Of a stretch of 64,000 bases of DNA, positions 17,695-26,870 are shown in pieces. Source of the stretch: JAXMDC01 sp046349035 (lineage in GTDB: Bacteria; Pseudomonadota; Alphaproteobacteria; Rhizobiales; Kaistiaceae). Below the pieces are notes generated by a model. That model saw only the letters and a program-made list of their open reading frames with translations. It did no database searches and was not told where the DNA came from. Numbering within the stretch: position 1 is the first letter of the stretch; every line of letters starts with the position of its first letter. The position numbers and the translations under genes are program-made. The stretch is from positions 372,001-436,000 of the forward strand of contig JAXMDC010000002.1 of the NCBI GenBank assembly GCA_046349035.1, given 5' to 3'.

Positions 17695-18663
17695 ATGCCA
17701 GTCCCCAGCACGACCTACACTGAAGTCGTCACGACCACGCTCGACGCCTATCGCGATGCGCTGGCCGACAACATCGCCGCGAACATTCCGCTCCTCAGCC
17801 GTCTCAAGTCGAAAGGCAACACCGACCCCGCCGGCGGCGGCGTGCATCTTCTGGAAAACCTGATGTACGCGTCGAACTCGACGGTGAAGTGGTATTCCGG
17901 CCTCGAGACGCTCGACGTCTCGCAGTCCGACGTCCTCACCTCCGCCTCGTTCAACTGGAAGGAGCTGAACGCCAACGTCATCATCTCCGGCCTCGACAAG
18001 GCGCAGAACTCCGGCAGCCGCGAGTCGATCTACAGCCTCGCCAAGTCGCGGGTGAAGGTCGCCGAGATCACGATGATGAACACCATCGGCGCGGCGCTGT
18101 TCTTTTCCAACACCGAGAACGCCGGCAAATCGATTGGCGGCCTGCAGCATCTCATCGCCGATCTCCCGACCTCGGGTGTCGTCGGCGGCATCGATGCCGG
18201 CACCTATCCCTGGTGGCGGAACCAGTTCTACGACTTCTCCGCCAATTCGGTGACGCCGAGTTCCTCGACCATCCAGCACGCGATGAACGTCGTGTTCCTG
18301 GCGTGCCAGCGCAACAGCGACATGATCGACCTCTGGGTCGGCGACTCGACGTACTTCACCTATTACCTGGAGAGCCTCACCGCCAATCAGCGCTTCATGG
18401 ACGACCAGCAGGCCTCGTCCGGCTTCCGCGCGCTGAAGTTCTGGGGCGGCGTGTCGGACGTGATCTACGATCCCAACTGCCCCGCCAATCACATGTACGG
18501 CCTCAACACCAAGTACATCCACTACCGACCGCACAAGGACTACAACTTCGTGACCCTCGAAGATAAGGTCTCGATCAACCAGGATGCGACGGTCGTGCCG
18601 ATCTACTGGAAGGGCAACATGACCGTCTCCAACCGCTCCCTCCAGGGCCTGGTCGAGGCGTAG
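17695..18663 (+). CDS. Phage major capsid protein
   Basis: The 322-residue protein starts at an ATG after AAAGGAACGG. It begins with TYTEVVTTTLDAYRDALADN and continues NIAANIPLLSRLKSKG, a pattern typical of a group of phage coat proteins. Central features include SFNWKELNANVIISGLDKAQ and the end GNMTVSNRSLQGL. The gene is intact and sits between the scaffold and cement genes, as in normal head modules. An HK97 fold is likely from general knowledge of tailed phages but cannot be shown here. Confidence 0.85.
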   Translation: MPVPSTTYTEVVTTTLDAYRDALADNIAANIPLLSRLKSKGNTDPAGGGVHLLENLMYASNSTVKWYSGLETLDVSQSDVLTSASFNWKELNANVIISGLDKAQNSGSRESIYSLAKSRVKVAEITMMNTIGAALFFSNTENAGKSIGGLQHLIADLPTSGVVGGIDAGTYPWWRNQFYDFSANSVTPSSSTIQHAMNVVFLACQRNSDMIDLWVGDSTYFTYYLESLTANQRFMDDQQASSGFRALKFWGGVSDVIYDPNCPANHMYGLNTKYIHYRPHKDYNFVTLEDKVSINQDATVVPIYWKGNMTVSNRSLQGLVEA

Positions 18664-19009
18664 TCCGGACGACGGCGGCGGCCCGGCCGCTCTGGCCCTC
18701 CGTCGCCCTGGCGAAGGGTGTCACCTCCTCCGCTCACCCCGGCCTCCGCCCGAGCCCGAGGGCCTCGAGCCCGAGGGCGAACGGCGGTGATCGAGTAGCC
18801 GGGGTCCAGCGCAAGACTCTTCGGCCGCGTCGGCCCTTCAGCTGGATGCCGGCTTTCGCCGGCATGAGCGGATTGTGGGGCGACCTAAGTCCCGCGCCGC
18901 AGAGCCGCTGCCTCTCCATTCGCAACGAACGACACACACCCGCCGTTGCCTCGCCAACGCGCGGGGCCGCGACGGCGCGCTCCAATCCCCCAAACAAGGA
19001 ACCCTAACC
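18664..19009. other. Intergenic region with a dispersed-repeat-like hairpin
   Basis: The 346 bp between capsid and cement genes hold no gene. At 18846-18865, ATGCCGGC, TTTC and GCCGGCAT form a perfect 8-bp hairpin. Read on the minus strand it encodes the MPAKAGIQ signature familiar from short palindromic repeats scattered between proteobacterial genes. A duplicated GAGCCCGAGGGC occurs near 18750-18777. AAGGA before 19010 is the ribosome site of the next gene. Confidence 0.55.
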
Positions 19010-19510
19010 ATGGCAGTCTACATCTCTACCGGTCAGGTCGGCATGCAGCGGATCGACCAAAGCGACACCACCCAGAACCACCCGCTCGGCACGATCGTCC
19101 GCGGCGTCGATAGCGTGAACGGGGAGGGCGAGTACATCTACCTGCTCGGCGTCGCCTCGACGCTCGTCGGCTCGCTGGTGCGCTGGAACGCCAGCACCTT
19201 CCAGACGACGCTCCTCACCAACACCGCCAACCAGGCGGTGCCGGTGGCGGTGGCGATGAGCGCCAACGGCGCCAGCTCCTACGGCTGGTACCAGATCGCC
19301 GGCAATGCGGTGCTGAAGAAGACGGCGGTGACCGTCACCCCGACTGTGCCGATCTACATCTCGGCGACCGCCGGCCGCGTGAAGGTCGTCGCCTCGGCTG
19401 GCCTGCAGATCCTCGGCGCCCGCACCGCCAACCTCGCCACCGTGACCTCGACGACCTCGACCATCACCGTGACGCTGAACCGGCCCCATGCCCAGGGGCA
19501 GATTACGTAA
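19010..19510 (+). CDS. Phage capsid cement/decoration-like protein
   Basis: A 166-residue, beta-rich protein starting at the ATG at 19010 after AAGGA. It begins MAVYISTGQVGMQRIDQSDT and contains HPLGTIVRGVDSVNGEGEYI and a Ser/Thr-rich end. Small beta proteins directly after the capsid gene usually decorate and stabilise the capsid. Position and composition support this; the family is not named with certainty. The last 150 bp of the gene are duplicated just downstream. Confidence 0.6.
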   Translation: MAVYISTGQVGMQRIDQSDTTQNHPLGTIVRGVDSVNGEGEYIYLLGVASTLVGSLVRWNASTFQTTLLTNTANQAVPVAVAMSANGASSYGWYQIAGNAVLKKTAVTVTPTVPIYISATAGRVKVVASAGLQILGARTANLATVTSTTSTITVTLNRPHAQGQIT

Positions 19511-19576
19511 GCGCAAGGCAATTAGTCGCGGCGTCTTCGGGCGCCGCGACGGCCGTGGCCGAACGTGTCGATCACG

Positions 19577-19733
19577 ATCTCGGCGACCGCCGGCCGCGTG
19601 AAGGTCGTCGCCTCGGCGGGCCTGCAGATCCTCGGCGCCCGCACCGCCCACCTCGCCACCGTCGCTGTCGACCCCCTCGGCACCATCACCGTGACGCGGA
19701 ACCGGCCGCGCGCGCAGGGGCAAATCACGTAGC
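19577..19733 (+). pseudogene. Duplicated 3' end of the cement gene
   Basis: Bases 19577-19733 repeat 19358-19510 with about 20 differences. They read ISATAGRVKVVASAGLQILG and ARTAHLATV, and end RAQGQIT followed by TAG. There is no ribosome site or in-frame ATG of its own. It looks like a tandem segmental duplication of the C-terminal beta domain that has since diverged. Confidence 0.7.
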
Positions 19734-19864
19734 TAGTGTACGTGGCGGGGGCCGGCCGTGCCGGTCACCACCGGCCCCGCCGGGGCGGCCAACCCCGCTG
19801 CGCCCCACGGCGGAGCGGCCCGCTCGGGCTTCGCCAACGGCCGTGAGGTGCGAACTAGCGACGC

Positions 19865-20953
19865 CTAGCTCTCGTATTGCTTGTTGCCGAGGTCAGCCGC
19901 AACAATCGCTTCGAACATGGCGTGGCTCATCGCCCCACCGCCGCCGAAATGCCACCAGTTCAATCCGGCGATCCGCTGAAAGCCGTTCCAATTGTTCAGG
20001 AACTCGGCCAGCTTAGCGTTGGCCTCGGCCTCGGTGTTGCCCTCGCCCCAATAGGCTTGGCCGGTCGCCACCAGAGGGCGGCTGCGGGCGCCCATGAGCG
20101 TGACCCACCGATCCAGGCAAAGGTCGACATAGGCACCGGCCTGGTTCTGCGGGTACTTGCCCCCGGAGGGCTTTTGAAACTGATCGACCATCCTCCGATT
20201 GGGGAAGTTGAACCAGTAAATTTGGGGAGCAAACGCATCGACGAATTCGAGCGCCGCCGTCATCAGTTCGGGGTTGTGCCAGTCGATCAGCGGGTAGGTG
20301 GAAATGGCGAAACCGCCGTCCACTTGGTCGCGCACTGCCGCGCAAAACTCCTTGACCTCATCGCTCGTCCATTGGGCATTGTTCGTGCCGTGCTCTATGT
20401 CGGCCACATAGTCGGAAAGGCCGTAGCGGCGTAGCTCCCGGATCGCCATTTTGGCGTCGCTGACAGCGTTGGCACCCTGGCACCACCCCCACCCAGCGAC
20501 AGCGATGTTCGCCTCCTCCAGTGCCCCCACCAGCTCCTGCACGATTGATCCGTCGCCTGGACCGTGCGGGTGCGTGCCGTGAATGCGCACCCAGGCATGC
20601 TGCATCCCGGCGCGGCGCAGCGCGTCGACGGTGTTTTGCACCGAGCCATATTCGGCGATTGTCGCGCGCGCGTTGTAGAAGAACGTGCCGTGGCCGGAGA
20701 GCGAACGAGGCAATCTTCTTTCGGTGTCCGCGCTGCGGGTCGCCATAGGTCTACTTGCGCCGGTCACCCGGGCGAGCATGTCGGGCGAGGCTTTGCTTTC
20801 GGCGGCGTCGTCGGAGTATGTGGCTCGCAGAGTCAGAAGACCGTCCGCCTGGACGATCTTCTCGACCTTGACGGCGCCGTTCTCCATCTGCTTGTGCGCC
20901 TCGACAGCGAACTGGTCGGACGGGATGTCGGTAATTTCGATGATGAAAGCCAT
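19865..20953 (-). CDS. TIM-barrel-like glycoside-hydrolase-type protein of unknown substrate
   Basis: A 362-residue protein without a signal peptide. The N-terminal 90 residues (MAFIIEITDIPSDQFAVEAH) look like a separate small domain. From about 95 on, GTFFYNARATIAEYGSVQN, then HAWVRIHG, then IAVAGWGWCQGANAVSDAKM, then DYVADIEHG and a late NWWHFGGGGAM resemble successive strands of a TIM barrel as in lysozyme-like glycoside hydrolases. The acidic YVADIEHG is a candidate catalytic strand. It follows a lipoprotein gene by 12 bp on the same strand, so the two are probably one operon. Its location beside phage head genes leaves open a phage or host origin. Confidence 0.5.
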   Translation of the reverse strand: MAFIIEITDIPSDQFAVEAHKQMENGAVKVEKIVQADGLLTLRATYSDDAAESKASPDMLARVTGASRPMATRSADTERRLPRSLSGHGTFFYNARATIAEYGSVQNTVDALRRAGMQHAWVRIHGTHPHGPGDGSIVQELVGALEEANIAVAGWGWCQGANAVSDAKMAIRELRRYGLSDYVADIEHGTNNAQWTSDEVKEFCAAVRDQVDGGFAISTYPLIDWHNPELMTAALEFVDAFAPQIYWFNFPNRRMVDQFQKPSGGKYPQNQAGAYVDLCLDRWVTLMGARSRPLVATGQAYWGEGNTEAEANAKLAEFLNNWNGFQRIAGLNWWHFGGGGAMSHAMFEAIVAADLGNKQYES

Positions 20954-20965
20954 GTTTCCCCTCCC

Positions 20966-21865
20966 TCACAGGCCTTTCTGAATTGCCGCTGCGAGTTTCG
21001 CGGCAAGCTGCGGTTGACCTCCGCCGATAGCTGACCCGAGAAGCGCGGCGGCCTTTTCTGGCGTATTGCCGTCTGCCACGATGAGATCGACGAGCTTCTG
21101 CCGGTTAGCGGCGTTGACCGGCCCATTTGGACCCGACGTAAACATAAAGGCGTTGATCGCGGCGCTAGCCTCGGTCCGCGTGAACCGGGCGGTAATCACG
21201 ACATCGCTCTTGGTTATCTCGGCATTGCGCGCATTGGTGCTGACCGTCTCGCTGAGCTTGACGATGGCGCTCGTGACGGTCCCGGCTTGGTAGTAAGCTT
21301 CCAAATCTGACGCTGCGGCGGCCAGCGAGTAGGCATCGGCAGGCAGCTGCATTCCGCGCAGAATGGTCGCCGCGGCGTTGGCGCGATTGGCCCGCATCTG
21401 CGTGAGAATAAGCTCCATCGTGTGCGAGCGCAGGACATCCTCGCCATACGCGGCCTTGAGCCCGGTAACGGCGCTCGCCACCGCCGAGAGGACATTCTTG
21501 GTGGCGGTCGGAGTGAGCAATGTCGTCGCTGTTGTCAGGCCGAGGTTAGTCGCCGTCGCAGCAAATCCAGTTTCCTGCATCTCCCGCCGTAGGGCGGTCT
21601 CAAATTCGGAATAGGCTAGGTCGATTCCGTACATGCGGGCACCGACATATTCATTCCGGTACCGCGCGCGATCGGCGGGTGGGAGTGAGTAGTAGCCGGA
21701 GAACTGGATTGGCCCTACTTGAGCCTTGATCGCCGTTGTCTCCTCATCGACGGAAAACAGGCGCGCTGGGCCTAATCCGACAGAGGCAAGGCAGCCCGAC
21801 AAACCGAATAAGGGAACAACCATAAAGAGAGCGCTTCGCGCCCATTTTGCGCTGAAAAGCAACAC
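20966..21865 (-). CDS. Lipoprotein of unknown function
   Basis: I chose the GTG at 21865, which follows GGGAGGG; a TTG at 21862 or an ATG at 21823 would also work. The N-terminus (LLFSAKWARSALFMVVPLFG) ends in a lipobox LSGC, so the protein is lipid-anchored. The mature region is helical and repetitive (LRREMQETGFAATATNLGLT, then VLSAVASAVTGLKAAYGED) and has an Ala/Asn-rich C-terminus. I do not recognise the family. It precedes the TIM-barrel-like gene by 12 bp. The gap 21866-22144 holds no gene. Confidence 0.6.
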   Translation of the reverse strand: MLLFSAKWARSALFMVVPLFGLSGCLASVGLGPARLFSVDEETTAIKAQVGPIQFSGYYSLPPADRARYRNEYVGARMYGIDLAYSEFETALRREMQETGFAATATNLGLTTATTLLTPTATKNVLSAVASAVTGLKAAYGEDVLRSHTMELILTQMRANRANAAATILRGMQLPADAYSLAAAASDLEAYYQAGTVTSAIVKLSETVSTNARNAEITKSDVVITARFTRTEASAAINAFMFTSGPNGPVNAANRQKLVDLIVADGNTPEKAAALLGSAIGGGQPQLAAKLAAAIQKGL

Positions 21866-22144
21866 AACCCCCTCCCGTGAAGCATGGTAGCCTCCCAGCC
21901 GCAACCCGAGGTTATGTGCGTTCGATTGTAGAATCAACGACATTCGCGCTGTGATGGAGTGCCCCGACAGAGCGGCGTGCGCTCGGAAAGGCCGGTTGGG
22001 CCACGAAGGGTCATGCACCGGCGGCGAGGGCGCTTGTCTTCGCTCGTTTATGTTGCGCCCGGCCTTCGCCCGCGGCCGTGAGGTGCAGCGCAGCGTGACG
22101 CCCTCGCGCTCTCGACGTAGCTTGGGGCGTCGGGAGGAGAGGCA

Positions 22145-22978
22145 ATGTTCACCCGCCGCGTCTTGTTGGGCGGTGCGGCCGCGTCGGCGGCTGCGGCGGT
22201 ACGGTCGCCGCGCGCCTTCGCTCAGGCTGCCGAACGCGACCGCGAGGTCTTCTACCCAAGCGACGGCCTGAAGATTCAGGCCTACGTCTCCCGCCCGGCG
22301 GGTCGGGGACCGTTCCCGCTGGTGATCTTCAACCACGGCTCGCGCGCCGGGCAGGAGCGGCGCTCGGTCCCCTTCACCTACATGGCCAACCTTTACGCCG
22401 CCGCCGGCTACGCCGTGCTGGTGCCCGAGCGCCGCGGTTATGGCGAGTCCGAGGGGCCGACCTTCGCCGAAGCCGTCGGCGCCGATCTCGGGCCGCGCTT
22501 CCTCGCGCGAATGGAGGAGGAGGCAGGCGACGTTATCGCCGCCATGCACTATGCCGGCACGCTGCCTTTCGTAGACGCGCAGCGCGTCGCGGTTGCCGGC
22601 TGGTCGTTCGGCGGCATCGTCAGCCTGCTCGCCGCGGCGCGTCCGGAGGCCGCGTTCCGGGCGGTCATCGACCAAGCCGGCGGCTCGCTCACCTGGCGGC
22701 GGAGCGCCGCCCTGCAGACTGCGCTCACCGCCGCCGCCAAGACGATCAGGGTGCCGGTGCTGTTCATGATCGCCGCCAACGATGCCGCCCCCGAGGCGGT
22801 CAGTTCGCTCGCGCAGGCGCGTGCCGCGGCCCGCCTGCCGGCCGAACTCAAGACTTATCCGCCGTTCACCCCAACCGCCAACCCGGAGAACATCGCTCCC
22901 GGCCATCTCATCTTCGGCCTTGAAGGTGTCCGCATCTGGGGTAAGGACGCGACCGCGTTTCTCGCCAAGACGCTCTGA
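22145..22978 (+). CDS. Exported alpha/beta hydrolase (dienelactone-hydrolase-like)
   Basis: A Tat-type signal (FTRRVLLGGAAASAAAA) leads into an alpha/beta hydrolase. The oxyanion region is LVIFNHGS, the nucleophile elbow is VAGWSFGGIVS with the catalytic Ser, and the acid is likely in FMIAANDAAPE. The catalytic His is in NIAPGHLIFG. It would hydrolyse an ester or amide in the periplasm; the substrate is not predictable. It starts after GGAGAGGCA and is transcribed alone. Confidence 0.85.
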   Translation: MFTRRVLLGGAAASAAAAVRSPRAFAQAAERDREVFYPSDGLKIQAYVSRPAGRGPFPLVIFNHGSRAGQERRSVPFTYMANLYAAAGYAVLVPERRGYGESEGPTFAEAVGADLGPRFLARMEEEAGDVIAAMHYAGTLPFVDAQRVAVAGWSFGGIVSLLAAARPEAAFRAVIDQAGGSLTWRRSAALQTALTAAAKTIRVPVLFMIAANDAAPEAVSSLAQARAAARLPAELKTYPPFTPTANPENIAPGHLIFGLEGVRIWGKDATAFLAKTL

Positions 22979-23097
22979 ACTTGGGGAGCGCGAACGCACG
23001 CGGTCGCGTCGACTGCCCGGCTATCGTTGCCCGAGATCAATGCACTGAGCGTAAGCGCGGGTGACGCGTGCCTTGTGAACGCTGCGGTCGCTGAGAT

Positions 23098-23817
23098 ATG
23101 ACGCTCGCCTGCCTGATCTGCGCCTACAATGAGGAGCCGCACATCGGCCGCGTGCTCAGCGCGGTGGTCCAATCCCAGCTGTTTGACGAGATTGCGATCG
23201 TCGACGACGGCTCGACCGATCGAACGGCGGAAGTTGTGCGCGGCTTTGCCGATGCCAGACTGATTTGTCTCCCCGGCAATCGCGGAAAGACGGCAGCCGC
23301 CAGGGAGGGAGTTCGCCAACTCAGCAGCCGGCACGTGATGCTGCTCGACGCCGACCTGGTGAATCTGACGCCCGCCGATCTCTCCAGTCTCGCCGAACCC
23401 GTACTCTCCGACACCGCCGACGTTTCGATCTCGCTCAGAGGAAACGCCTTCGCGATTTACCGCCTCCTCAAGCTCGACTTCGCTTCGGGCGAGCGCGTCC
23501 TGACGCGGGCTCTGCTCGCCGAAGCACTGGCCCAGAATGGCGTCGTCGGCTTCGGACTCGAGGTAGCGATGAATCGACTGATTGTCGCCAAGCGGCTGCG
23601 TTTGGCGGTGGTGCCGATTCCTCGCGTCAGTCATGTGCGCAAGGCAAAGAAGGTTGGGTGGATCAAAGGGACGATCGCCGAGTGGAGAATGGTCCGGGAT
23701 ATCCTCCGAGTGATGCCGCCGTCCGAAATTGTCGCGCAGAACTACAGGATGCTTGCTCTGTCCCGCGCCGGCACCAGATTGTCGACGAAAGCCGCGGCCG
23801 ACGCGTCCCAGGAGTAG
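23098..23817 (+). CDS. Family 2 glycosyltransferase
   Basis: A 239-residue GT-A enzyme: LICAYNEEPHIGRVLSAV at the start, the nucleotide-binding DDGSTDRTAEV, and the metal-binding DxD as LLDADLVNL. It transfers a sugar from a nucleotide donor to an unknown acceptor, probably a lipid or envelope glycan. The C-terminal part lacks membrane helices. Its 3' end overlaps by 76 bp the end of the convergent family 4 glycosyltransferase gene; the two may work in one glycolipid pathway. Confidence 0.85.
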   Translation: MTLACLICAYNEEPHIGRVLSAVVQSQLFDEIAIVDDGSTDRTAEVVRGFADARLICLPGNRGKTAAAREGVRQLSSRHVMLLDADLVNLTPADLSSLAEPVLSDTADVSISLRGNAFAIYRLLKLDFASGERVLTRALLAEALAQNGVVGFGLEVAMNRLIVAKRLRLAVVPIPRVSHVRKAKKVGWIKGTIAEWRMVRDILRVMPPSEIVAQNYRMLALSRAGTRLSTKAAADASQE

Positions 23818-24782
23818 CTCAGCGCTTTGCGGCGGCACTGTGCCCGGCTCAGCGATAGACACTTCAGCGCGGCGTCTTTCAGGTCGTGCGACAAGTGCCC
23901 GTCGATGCCGGGCGTCAGCACGTCGCGCGGTCCCATAACGTCGTGCGCCGCCACCGGGACACCGCAGGCCAAGGCCTCGATCACCACCAGGCCGAACGTC
24001 TCCGCCCGCGACGGGAAAACCATGACATCGAGTGCCGATAGCCACGCCGCGAGATCCTCGCCGTGTTTGTAACCAACGAAGTGTGCCTCTGGGTATTGTG
24101 CCTGCAGCTGTGGCCGCATCGGACCGTCGCCCACGACTACTTTCGCCCCGGGCAAGTCCAAGTTCAGGAATTCCTCGACGCTCTTCTCCTTGGCGACGCG
24201 GCCGACATAGCCGAAGCGGGGACGAGGAATTTTGGCAGCCTCGCCGGCGATTTTGCCGCGCGGCCTGAACAACTCGATGTCCGTACCGAGCGGCCACAGA
24301 AGGAGGTTGGCGAAGCCATGCGCGACGAGAAGATCGCGAAGGCCCGCCGTTGCAACCATTGTGGCCGCGGCGGATCCGTGAAAGCGGCGGAGATTTCGCC
24401 ATACGAGGTCCGCAACCAGGCCATTGGCAGACCCAAGGTAGCGCTCGGCATATTGCGGCAGGTGGGTGTGGTAGGCGCTGGTGAACGAAAGTGCGAGTTG
24501 CCGGCAGGCTATTCGCGCGGCGTTTCCGAGCGGCCCCTCCACTGCCGAGTGAATGAAGTCGGGCCTTTCGTGTTCTATCAACTCGCGGAGCGCGCCAGGC
24601 AGCACGATCGATAGCCGGACTTCCGGATAGAACGGCGCAGGGATGGTGCGAAACATTTCCGGGTGCACCACGACGACGTCGATGCCGCGCGCTTTGATCT
24701 TCGGAATGATCTGGCGGTACGCCGTCACAACGCCGTTGATCTGCGGCGTCCAAGTATCGGTCACGATGAGGAGCTTCGGCAT
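23742..24782 (-). CDS. Family 4 glycosyltransferase (glycolipid type)
   Basis: It starts MPKLLIVTDTWTPQINGVV, the classic N-terminus of GT4 enzymes that glycosylate diacylglycerol or phosphatidylinositol. The donor site carries the EX7E signature in SRAETFGLVVIEALACGVPV, and GYVGRVAKEKSVEEFLNL is the inter-domain strand. An upstream extension to 24956 has no homology-like content. It overlaps convergently with the GT2 gene by 76 bp. The product is probably a glycolipid, perhaps a phosphorus-free membrane lipid; that is inference from the family. Confidence 0.85.
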   Translation of the reverse strand: MPKLLIVTDTWTPQINGVVTAYRQIIPKIKARGIDVVVVHPEMFRTIPAPFYPEVRLSIVLPGALRELIEHERPDFIHSAVEGPLGNAARIACRQLALSFTSAYHTHLPQYAERYLGSANGLVADLVWRNLRRFHGSAAATMVATAGLRDLLVAHGFANLLLWPLGTDIELFRPRGKIAGEAAKIPRPRFGYVGRVAKEKSVEEFLNLDLPGAKVVVGDGPMRPQLQAQYPEAHFVGYKHGEDLAAWLSALDVMVFPSRAETFGLVVIEALACGVPVAAHDVMGPRDVLTPGIDGHLSHDLKDAALKCLSLSRAQCRRKALSYSWDASAAAFVDNLVPARDRASIL

Positions 24783-24942
24783 GGATAGCGCCTCGATTTG
24801 TCCGGACCGCCGGTCGGTGACCCGGCACTTTTCTCGCGCCCGCGCTCGGCCGTGCTGATGCGATGAAAACGGGCGGCCGTTTACATCGACGCAGTACAGA
24901 TAGTTGTCGCCGGCTGGATAGAAAGCCGCCCGGCCGGGGAAC

Positions 24943-25848
24943 TCAGGGCTGGCCAACCCACTCGTAGCCCGGCCGCGTGTGGTAGAAGCCGTTGCAAAAT
25001 GGGGCGGGCAGGCTCAACGCCCGAAGTTGCTCTCTCCCCTCGGTCGGCTCGATCGTCCGGTCGAGGACGTCCTGGAAGACGGCCGCCACCGCAACCATAT
25101 CGCAACTGTGCGGCGACAGCCGAAAGCGGGATACTCCCGCCTCGCGCAAATCGCCGATCTCCTCCAACAGGCAGAGGTATTCGTGCGACATGGTCTGGAT
25201 GCCGTTTATCGTCAGGAACGGCTGACCCGCTATCGTCTGCAGCGAGAGGCCGTCAGCGTCCCGATCGCACACGAACTGACAGTTATCCTTGACCCGTCCG
25301 TGCGCGCGCGCGTGATAGCAGCGTGCCGAAAGCGCCAGCGGAACGCGCCCGAAAACCAGCACTTCGGTCGTGATGGTCGACCCGACGGCGGCACAGAAAT
25401 TGGCAACAGCGGCAGACGATAGCTCGGGCGGTAGACAGACATTGACCGCGCCGTTCCGTGAGAGGAATGCCGCAGTGTGCTCGTTATACGTATTGACGAA
25501 GGGACCGACGTGATGCGGCCTGCCCTTGAGACGGTACAGCGCGCCAGTGTCGTTGGCCTCGACCCAGTCGTCGCCGTTGGCACAGGTATCCCGCACGACG
25601 TTGCGGTCTTTGTCGCTGGCGACTTCGGCGAGCGTCGAGAAAACGACAGTCTTGCCCGCCGCTTTGAGGCGCGCGACGACACTATCCAAAACATCGGCAA
25701 AAAGCGGCGCGCGCTTGGAACAGACGGTCTCGCCGACATAGACGGTTGAAACCGTCGCTTCGTCGGCGACACGGAAGTAGAAGTCGCGCCACTGCTCCGC
25801 TGGCCAGTTGAACAATACCGGCCCGAGCGTGATTTCGCCTACCGCCAT
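24943..25848 (-). CDS. ubiV: Anaerobic ubiquinone hydroxylation protein UbiV (U32 peptidase family)
   Basis: A 301-residue U32-family protein with the four-cysteine [4Fe-4S] site of UbiV: one Cys in YVGETVCSKRAP near the N-terminus and three in SARCYHARAHGRVKDNCQFV and the following CDRD. UbiV works with UbiU in oxygen-independent hydroxylation of the ubiquinone ring, with prephenate as oxygen source. Its start overlaps the end of ubiU by 10 bp, so it is the last gene of a ubiT-ubiU-ubiV operon. Confidence 0.9.
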   Translation of the reverse strand: MAVGEITLGPVLFNWPAEQWRDFYFRVADEATVSTVYVGETVCSKRAPLFADVLDSVVARLKAAGKTVVFSTLAEVASDKDRNVVRDTCANGDDWVEANDTGALYRLKGRPHHVGPFVNTYNEHTAAFLSRNGAVNVCLPPELSSAAVANFCAAVGSTITTEVLVFGRVPLALSARCYHARAHGRVKDNCQFVCDRDADGLSLQTIAGQPFLTINGIQTMSHEYLCLLEEIGDLREAGVSRFRLSPHSCDMVAVAAVFQDVLDRTIEPTEGREQLRALSLPAPFCNGFYHTRPGYEWVGQP

Positions 25849-26870
25849 CGTTTGCTCCCAAACGCACCTTCGGTCTGCTTGTGCCCTTCGGCGAGCGCGA
25901 TGAGGAGACTTTCAAGCCCGCTTGCCCGTCCGGCCATAACCTCGTCGACCGCGTGGCGGAACGCGGAGACCACTTGCTTCACGTAGGCGCGGCTCCGTTG
26001 GCGGCCCTCGATCTTGAGCGCCGTAACCCCTGCACGCATGAGGTCGGGCAACAAAGCCGATAGGTTCAGACTGATCGGCTCCTCGAACGCATAGTACGGA
26101 CTTGAATTCGCCGCGCAGGCGAACCGACCTTTGCATATTGTGGGGTATCCGGCGCTTTGATCGGGAGCGAAGTCGTCGATGACGAAGCGTCCCAGCCGGG
26201 TCCGCAGCGTCCCGTCGGCGCCCTCCTCGTAGTGCACATGGGCCGCGGGGGAACAAACGCCGTCCATGTTCGTCGACACGCCGGTGGCGTAGTTGGAGAG
26301 GCTGCAGCGCCCCTCGGCCATCAGTCCGATATTGCCAAAGACGAAGGCCTCGATCTCGCAGGGGATCTGCGAATGAATATGGGCGATCTCGGCGACCGTC
26401 AGGATGCGTGGCAGGACCACGCGCTTGATGTTGAACGAGTCGCAATAGAAGCGGATCGCCTCGGGCGACGAGGCGCCGGCCTGGACGGACAGATGCAGGC
26501 GAAGGGCAGGGTGCGCTTCCGACGCGTAGTGGGCCACGCCCATATCGGCAACGATGACAGCGTCGACGCCGACCTCGACCGCCGTATCGATGGCGCCGCG
26601 CCACAGCGCAAAGCCGCCCGCCGGCGGGAACGTGTTGACGGCCAGGAGGACCTTGGCGTTGCGCGCGTGCGCGAAGCGAACGCCATCGCGAAGATCGCCT
26701 GCGGTGAAGTTCAGCCCCGGAAAATTGCGGGCGTTGGTCGCGTTCTGCAAACCGCAGTAGACGGCATCCGCTCCGGCATCGATCGCAGTGCGCAGACTCG
26801 CCGGCGTGCCGGCAGGGCAAATGAGTTCCGGTCGCGTGAACGGACCGGAACTCGATCCATCGCCGCTCAT
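25839..26870 (-). CDS. ubiU: Anaerobic ubiquinone hydroxylation protein UbiU (U32 peptidase family)
   Basis: A 343-residue U32 protein. The start LICPAGTPASLRTAIDAGAD and AVYCGLQNATNARNF are typical of the TIM barrel. The iron-sulfur cysteines are visible in AEGRCSLSNY, NMDGVCSPA and YPTICKGRFAC. It forms a heterodimer with UbiV. The start overlaps the end of ubiT by 4 bp and its own end overlaps ubiV, indicating coupled translation. The trio suggests that the organism makes ubiquinone for anaerobic respiration, such as denitrification. Confidence 0.92.
   Translation of the reverse strand: MSGDGSSSGPFTRPELICPAGTPASLRTAIDAGADAVYCGLQNATNARNFPGLNFTAGDLRDGVRFAHARNAKVLLAVNTFPPAGGFALWRGAIDTAVEVGVDAVIVADMGVAHYASEAHPALRLHLSVQAGASSPEAIRFYCDSFNIKRVVLPRILTVAEIAHIHSQIPCEIEAFVFGNIGLMAEGRCSLSNYATGVSTNMDGVCSPAAHVHYEEGADGTLRTRLGRFVIDDFAPDQSAGYPTICKGRFACAANSSPYYAFEEPISLNLSALLPDLMRAGVTALKIEGRQRSRAYVKQVVSAFRHAVDEVMAGRASGLESLLIALAEGHKQTEGAFGSKRWR

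Noticed and set aside
18840..18875. A short peptide containing MPAKAGIQ as a gene
   Set aside because: It is the translation of a palindromic intergenic repeat, not a protein gene.
20966..22999. A 677-codon minus-strand frame as one large protein
   Set aside because: The first half is the antisense of the intact alpha/beta hydrolase at 22145 and is Arg/Gly-rich; only the lipoprotein part from 21865 has a ribosome site and signal peptide.
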